Shown piece after piece: positions 14,801 through 15,794 of a DNA stretch of 15,794 nucleotides. This DNA comes from Bacteroidales bacterium. GTDB taxonomy: Bacteria > Bacteroidota > Bacteroidia > Bacteroidales > UBA3663. Made by a program: the position numbers and the translations under genes. The notes below the pieces were generated by a model that was given only the letters and a program-made list of their open reading frames with translations, ran no database searches and had not been told where the DNA came from. Numbering within the stretch: position 1 is the stretch's first letter; each line of letters opens with the position of its first letter. The stretch lies in assembly GCA_030526445.1 (NCBI GenBank), contig JAUNCV010000027.1, forward strand, positions 1 through 15,794, written 5' to 3'.

Positions 14801-15220
14801 GGTATAAAGCATACTATCCTTGCCCAATGCCAAAAAAGAGGCGTTGACATTGGGCGGATAGTTCTCTATAGATGAGAAATTGTCTGTGGCTCGGCGGTAC
14901 ATTTGCACACCCGAGTAGGAATTTATAAACAGGTTACCATCTCGGTCCTCAATCAACTGCTTGACATAGTCGCTCGCAAGAGAGTTTGGGTTATGCAAGT
15001 CGTGACGATAAATAGTCATCTTCACACCGTCATACCTATTCAAGCCATCTTCGGTTGCTATCCATATCATTCCGTATCTATCTTTGTACAGATAGGTCAC
15101 AAGCTGGCTGGACAGTCCTTGCCTGGTGGTAAAGACTTTATAAGTCAGTCCTTGGGCAAAAGATGATAAAAAGGTTGCTTGCAGAAAGATACAAAACAAT
15201 ATTTTAATAAACAATCTCAT
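11822..15220 (-). CDS. Hybrid two-component regulator (HTCS) lacking the kinase ATPase domain
   Basis: The 1132-residue product should sense a glycan fragment in the periplasm and control PUL transcription. Order: signal peptide (1-23); two 7-bladed-propeller-type sensor regions with many Reg_prop repeats (about 28-640; for example YGMIWIATEDGLNRYDG at 49-65); Y_Y_Y domain (about 690-755); one membrane helix (about 762-782); HisKA dimerization helices (about 788-848) with H798 in SHKIRTP; an acidic linker (849-876); a receiver (877-995) with E883/D884/D885, phosphoacceptor D926, T956 and K978 all present; and an AraC-type helix-turn-helix domain (about 1030-1128, GISRAQLYRKMKEMT and the closing KVGFKDAQYFNKAFKEVYGIAPKQWR, in two blocks). 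The HATPase_c domain usually found between HisKA and receiver is missing, and the usual Glu after His is K799. Typical HTCS are about 1300-1400 residues. It lies 57 bases after the GH43 stop with no clear -7 box of its own, so it may be co-transcribed with GH43. Confidence 0.95.
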   Translation of the reverse strand: MRLFIKILFCIFLQATFLSSFAQGLTYKVFTTRQGLSSQLVTYLYKDRYGMIWIATEDGLNRYDGVKMTIYRHDLHNPNSLASDYVKQLIEDRDGNLFINSYSGVQMYRRATDNFSSIENYPPNVNASFLALGKDSMLYTISPKPYLVRVNDTDNQLRFDSLNWSLPTHKSGHVQQNEHGNLWMYREGVAEEYAIPGGSRLSRIPLPKDDDGGQRIMLSDANKGIYFADKNALYKVEHNKLIPLIEHGQIGDASIISVLYIDEDQLLIGTDGNGLFCLDPARGIIHQDSTHLGSLNIASPKVHRLLKDDEDNLWMGLYQQGIILSSSKEPLFNLLSNNPEGALLGSGAILSMCPDIMNGGYWVGTDGDGLFHVDSTGKHWTARQELKAPSIINALFEDSQGGLWLGSYDSPCYYLRAGGKAFEPVNKIFNLTNPTPRVFALAEDAEQQLWLATMGNGLFCYNLATQQRVSLNTEGMNPWQNCLARTSSGYMLVGTYGGIYAFNTRNPQSPPIHVCDQRIVYSIVEDAHQRLWAGTSAGLVGFSLQNDSLTCYTTTDGLPSNAVYAIQTWKEDLLWFSTSEGLACLNTTTGECHPEDANVELLSNNFSKGASLQLTDGRLWFGGSFGITSFSPNRLETYLPKQTPRITALYANNSVVTAQTETRGKPVLEKAVYEADFCTFSRDDNSFSIELGLTDYFPPAQVFFSYKINDSEWQELPAGQNLVNFSQLHPGRHRFTYAANMGRSHSEEKTFVIEIRHPWWLTPWAVICYIVAFVGLVLLFFNWWHSQTKMRLMSLVSHKIRTPLSLIVSPLNEMIAQETDPDRKKQYELMLRNAYRMQSLADRVTKVAPLAPIESEVEQSNEETNDLSEESRTYHAHEILIVEDDVEMRNYLIEQLSTEFKVRVANNGKEALKLVFEKQPNAIVSDVTMPEMDGITLCKQLKKNIHLSHIPVALLTARADEKSILQGLGIGADAYVTKPFNISILKQTLHNLIVLRTQLKNLYQGHQLQEKHLEKIEVESYDNRVMERIMQVVNKELSNPELNADMLCDQVGISRAQLYRKMKEMTNQSVSNFIRNVRLKQAEQLLQNPDVRISEIALKVGFKDAQYFNKAFKEVYGIAPKQWRDNLAGKCN

Positions 15221-15277
15221 ACATTGCTTTCCTGTTTAATAATGATTTAGCATGAGCCCGCTCTGAGCATGGCGCGG

Positions 15278-15794
15278 TTACTTGTATTCCATCCAGTCGA
15301 AGTCGGCCACCCCTTCGGGGCTGCTGCCTTGTGCAAAGAGGCCGAGCATAACGCCAGTGAAGCCACCAATCACTTCGGTCGACAGGTAGCGGAAATCCAT
15401 CTTGGCCAAAGTATCATACTGTTTGCCGTCGGCCGAGCACTCGAGGTAGTAGTAGTTCTTGTCCGATGTGATGCGCAAGTAGGCCTTGGAGCCCTTGAGC
15501 TCAACCTCTTTCGCTACATGCGCCATTTCGCCTAGGCGGATGTTGGCTTTGGCTAAGAGCTTGCCGCCGCGACGTTCTACAATCACGTCGTAGTGGTTCA
15601 AAGGAGCAGCATAGGCTGTGAGTCCTGCCTGTGTGCCTTCGCCAAGGTTCGAGGCGTCGAGCAAGGTGGTACAAGAGAAGTTGGTCTCGGTCTGGCGTCG
15701 GGCCACGAAGGTGGGTGAACCAGCCGATTCGAGCGTCTCTGCTGTGGCCTTCAGGCGCAACCATCCTTTGCGTGCCGTGAGTGAATAGTTGGCC
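15278..15794 (-). CDS. C-terminal beta-sandwich domain of a GH43-type glycosidase (partial, N-terminus off window)
   Basis: The frame is open to the window edge, giving 171 residues and a stop at 15278-15280. It begins ANYSLTARKGWLRLKA and continues through GSPTFVARRQT, AGLTAYAAPLNHYDVIVER, AYLRITSDKNYYYLECSADG and ends GVADFDWMEYK. This is the concanavalin A-like domain found at the C-terminus of GH43 beta-xylosidases and alpha-L-arabinofuranosidases. The catalytic five-bladed propeller should lie beyond the edge. The domain normally closes the active site or helps bind substrate. The GH43 call is strong from the domain; the activity is not determinable. It lies on the same strand as, and immediately upstream of, the HTCS gene, and completes the PUL. 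Confidence 0.82.
   Translation of the reverse strand, partial: ANYSLTARKGWLRLKATAETLESAGSPTFVARRQTETNFSCTTLLDASNLGEGTQAGLTAYAAPLNHYDVIVERRGGKLLAKANIRLGEMAHVAKEVELKGSKAYLRITSDKNYYYLECSADGKQYDTLAKMDFRYLSTEVIGGFTGVMLGLFAQGSSPEGVADFDWMEYK

Noticed and set aside
1..15794. tRNA, rRNA, CRISPR array, insertion sequence or integrase
   Set aside because: None seen: no regularly spaced direct repeats, no transposase-like protein and no tRNA-like cloverleaf in the intergenic regions.

Overview
The window looks like a chromosomal stretch from a Bacteroidota species of the Prevotella/Segatella type. Evidence seen in the sequence: a SusC/SusD pair, a hybrid two-component regulator (HTCS), Bacteroidetes-type promoters (TAnnTTTG at -7) instead of sigma70 -10 boxes, no obvious Shine-Dalgarno sequences, and lipoprotein or Sec signals on almost every product. 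The genus is inference; no rRNA or other marker gene is present.

Layout, left to right. (1) 1-1155, minus: an exported OmpA-family protein, cut by the window edge, with a zinc ribbon and a lectin-like middle domain. (2) 1156-1423: divergent promoter region. (3) 1424-3289, plus: a lipoprotein CE1-type esterase with a second, shrunken esterase module. (4) 3290-3506: convergent region with a strong terminator hairpin. (5) 3507-3929, minus: a small secreted protein resembling DUF3836. (6) 3930-4205: its promoter, palindromes, and two tandem terminators ending the next operon. (7) 4206-11695, minus: an operon read GH2 glycosidase, then SusC, then SusD. (8) 11696-11821: its control region, with an 18-bp perfect inverted repeat around the -7 box and a second inverted repeat upstream. 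(9) 11822-15220, minus: the HTCS sensor/regulator. (10) 15278-15794, minus: the C-terminal end of a GH43-type glycosidase, cut by the window edge.

Items 7-10 form a polysaccharide utilization locus (PUL), and the esterase in item 3 is probably linked to it in function. The expected working order is: SusD captures the glycan at the surface, SusC imports oligosaccharides using TonB energy, GH2 and GH43 trim side chains or ends, the esterase removes acyl groups, and the HTCS senses a breakdown product and switches on the GH2-susC-susD operon. GH43, GH2 and CE1 together suggest an arabinose/xylose-containing, acylated plant glycan, but the substrate cannot be fixed from this window.

The most unusual feature is the HTCS. 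It has the periplasmic sensor, membrane helix, histidine-containing dimerization helices, an intact receiver and an AraC-type DNA-binding domain. The ATP-binding kinase domain is absent, and the acidic residue normally next to the phospho-histidine is lysine. Fewer than 100 bases separate the two flanking domains, so the ATPase cannot be hidden in another frame. This is a candidate pseudokinase one-protein regulator, and it lies next to an unusually structured promoter that it may control.
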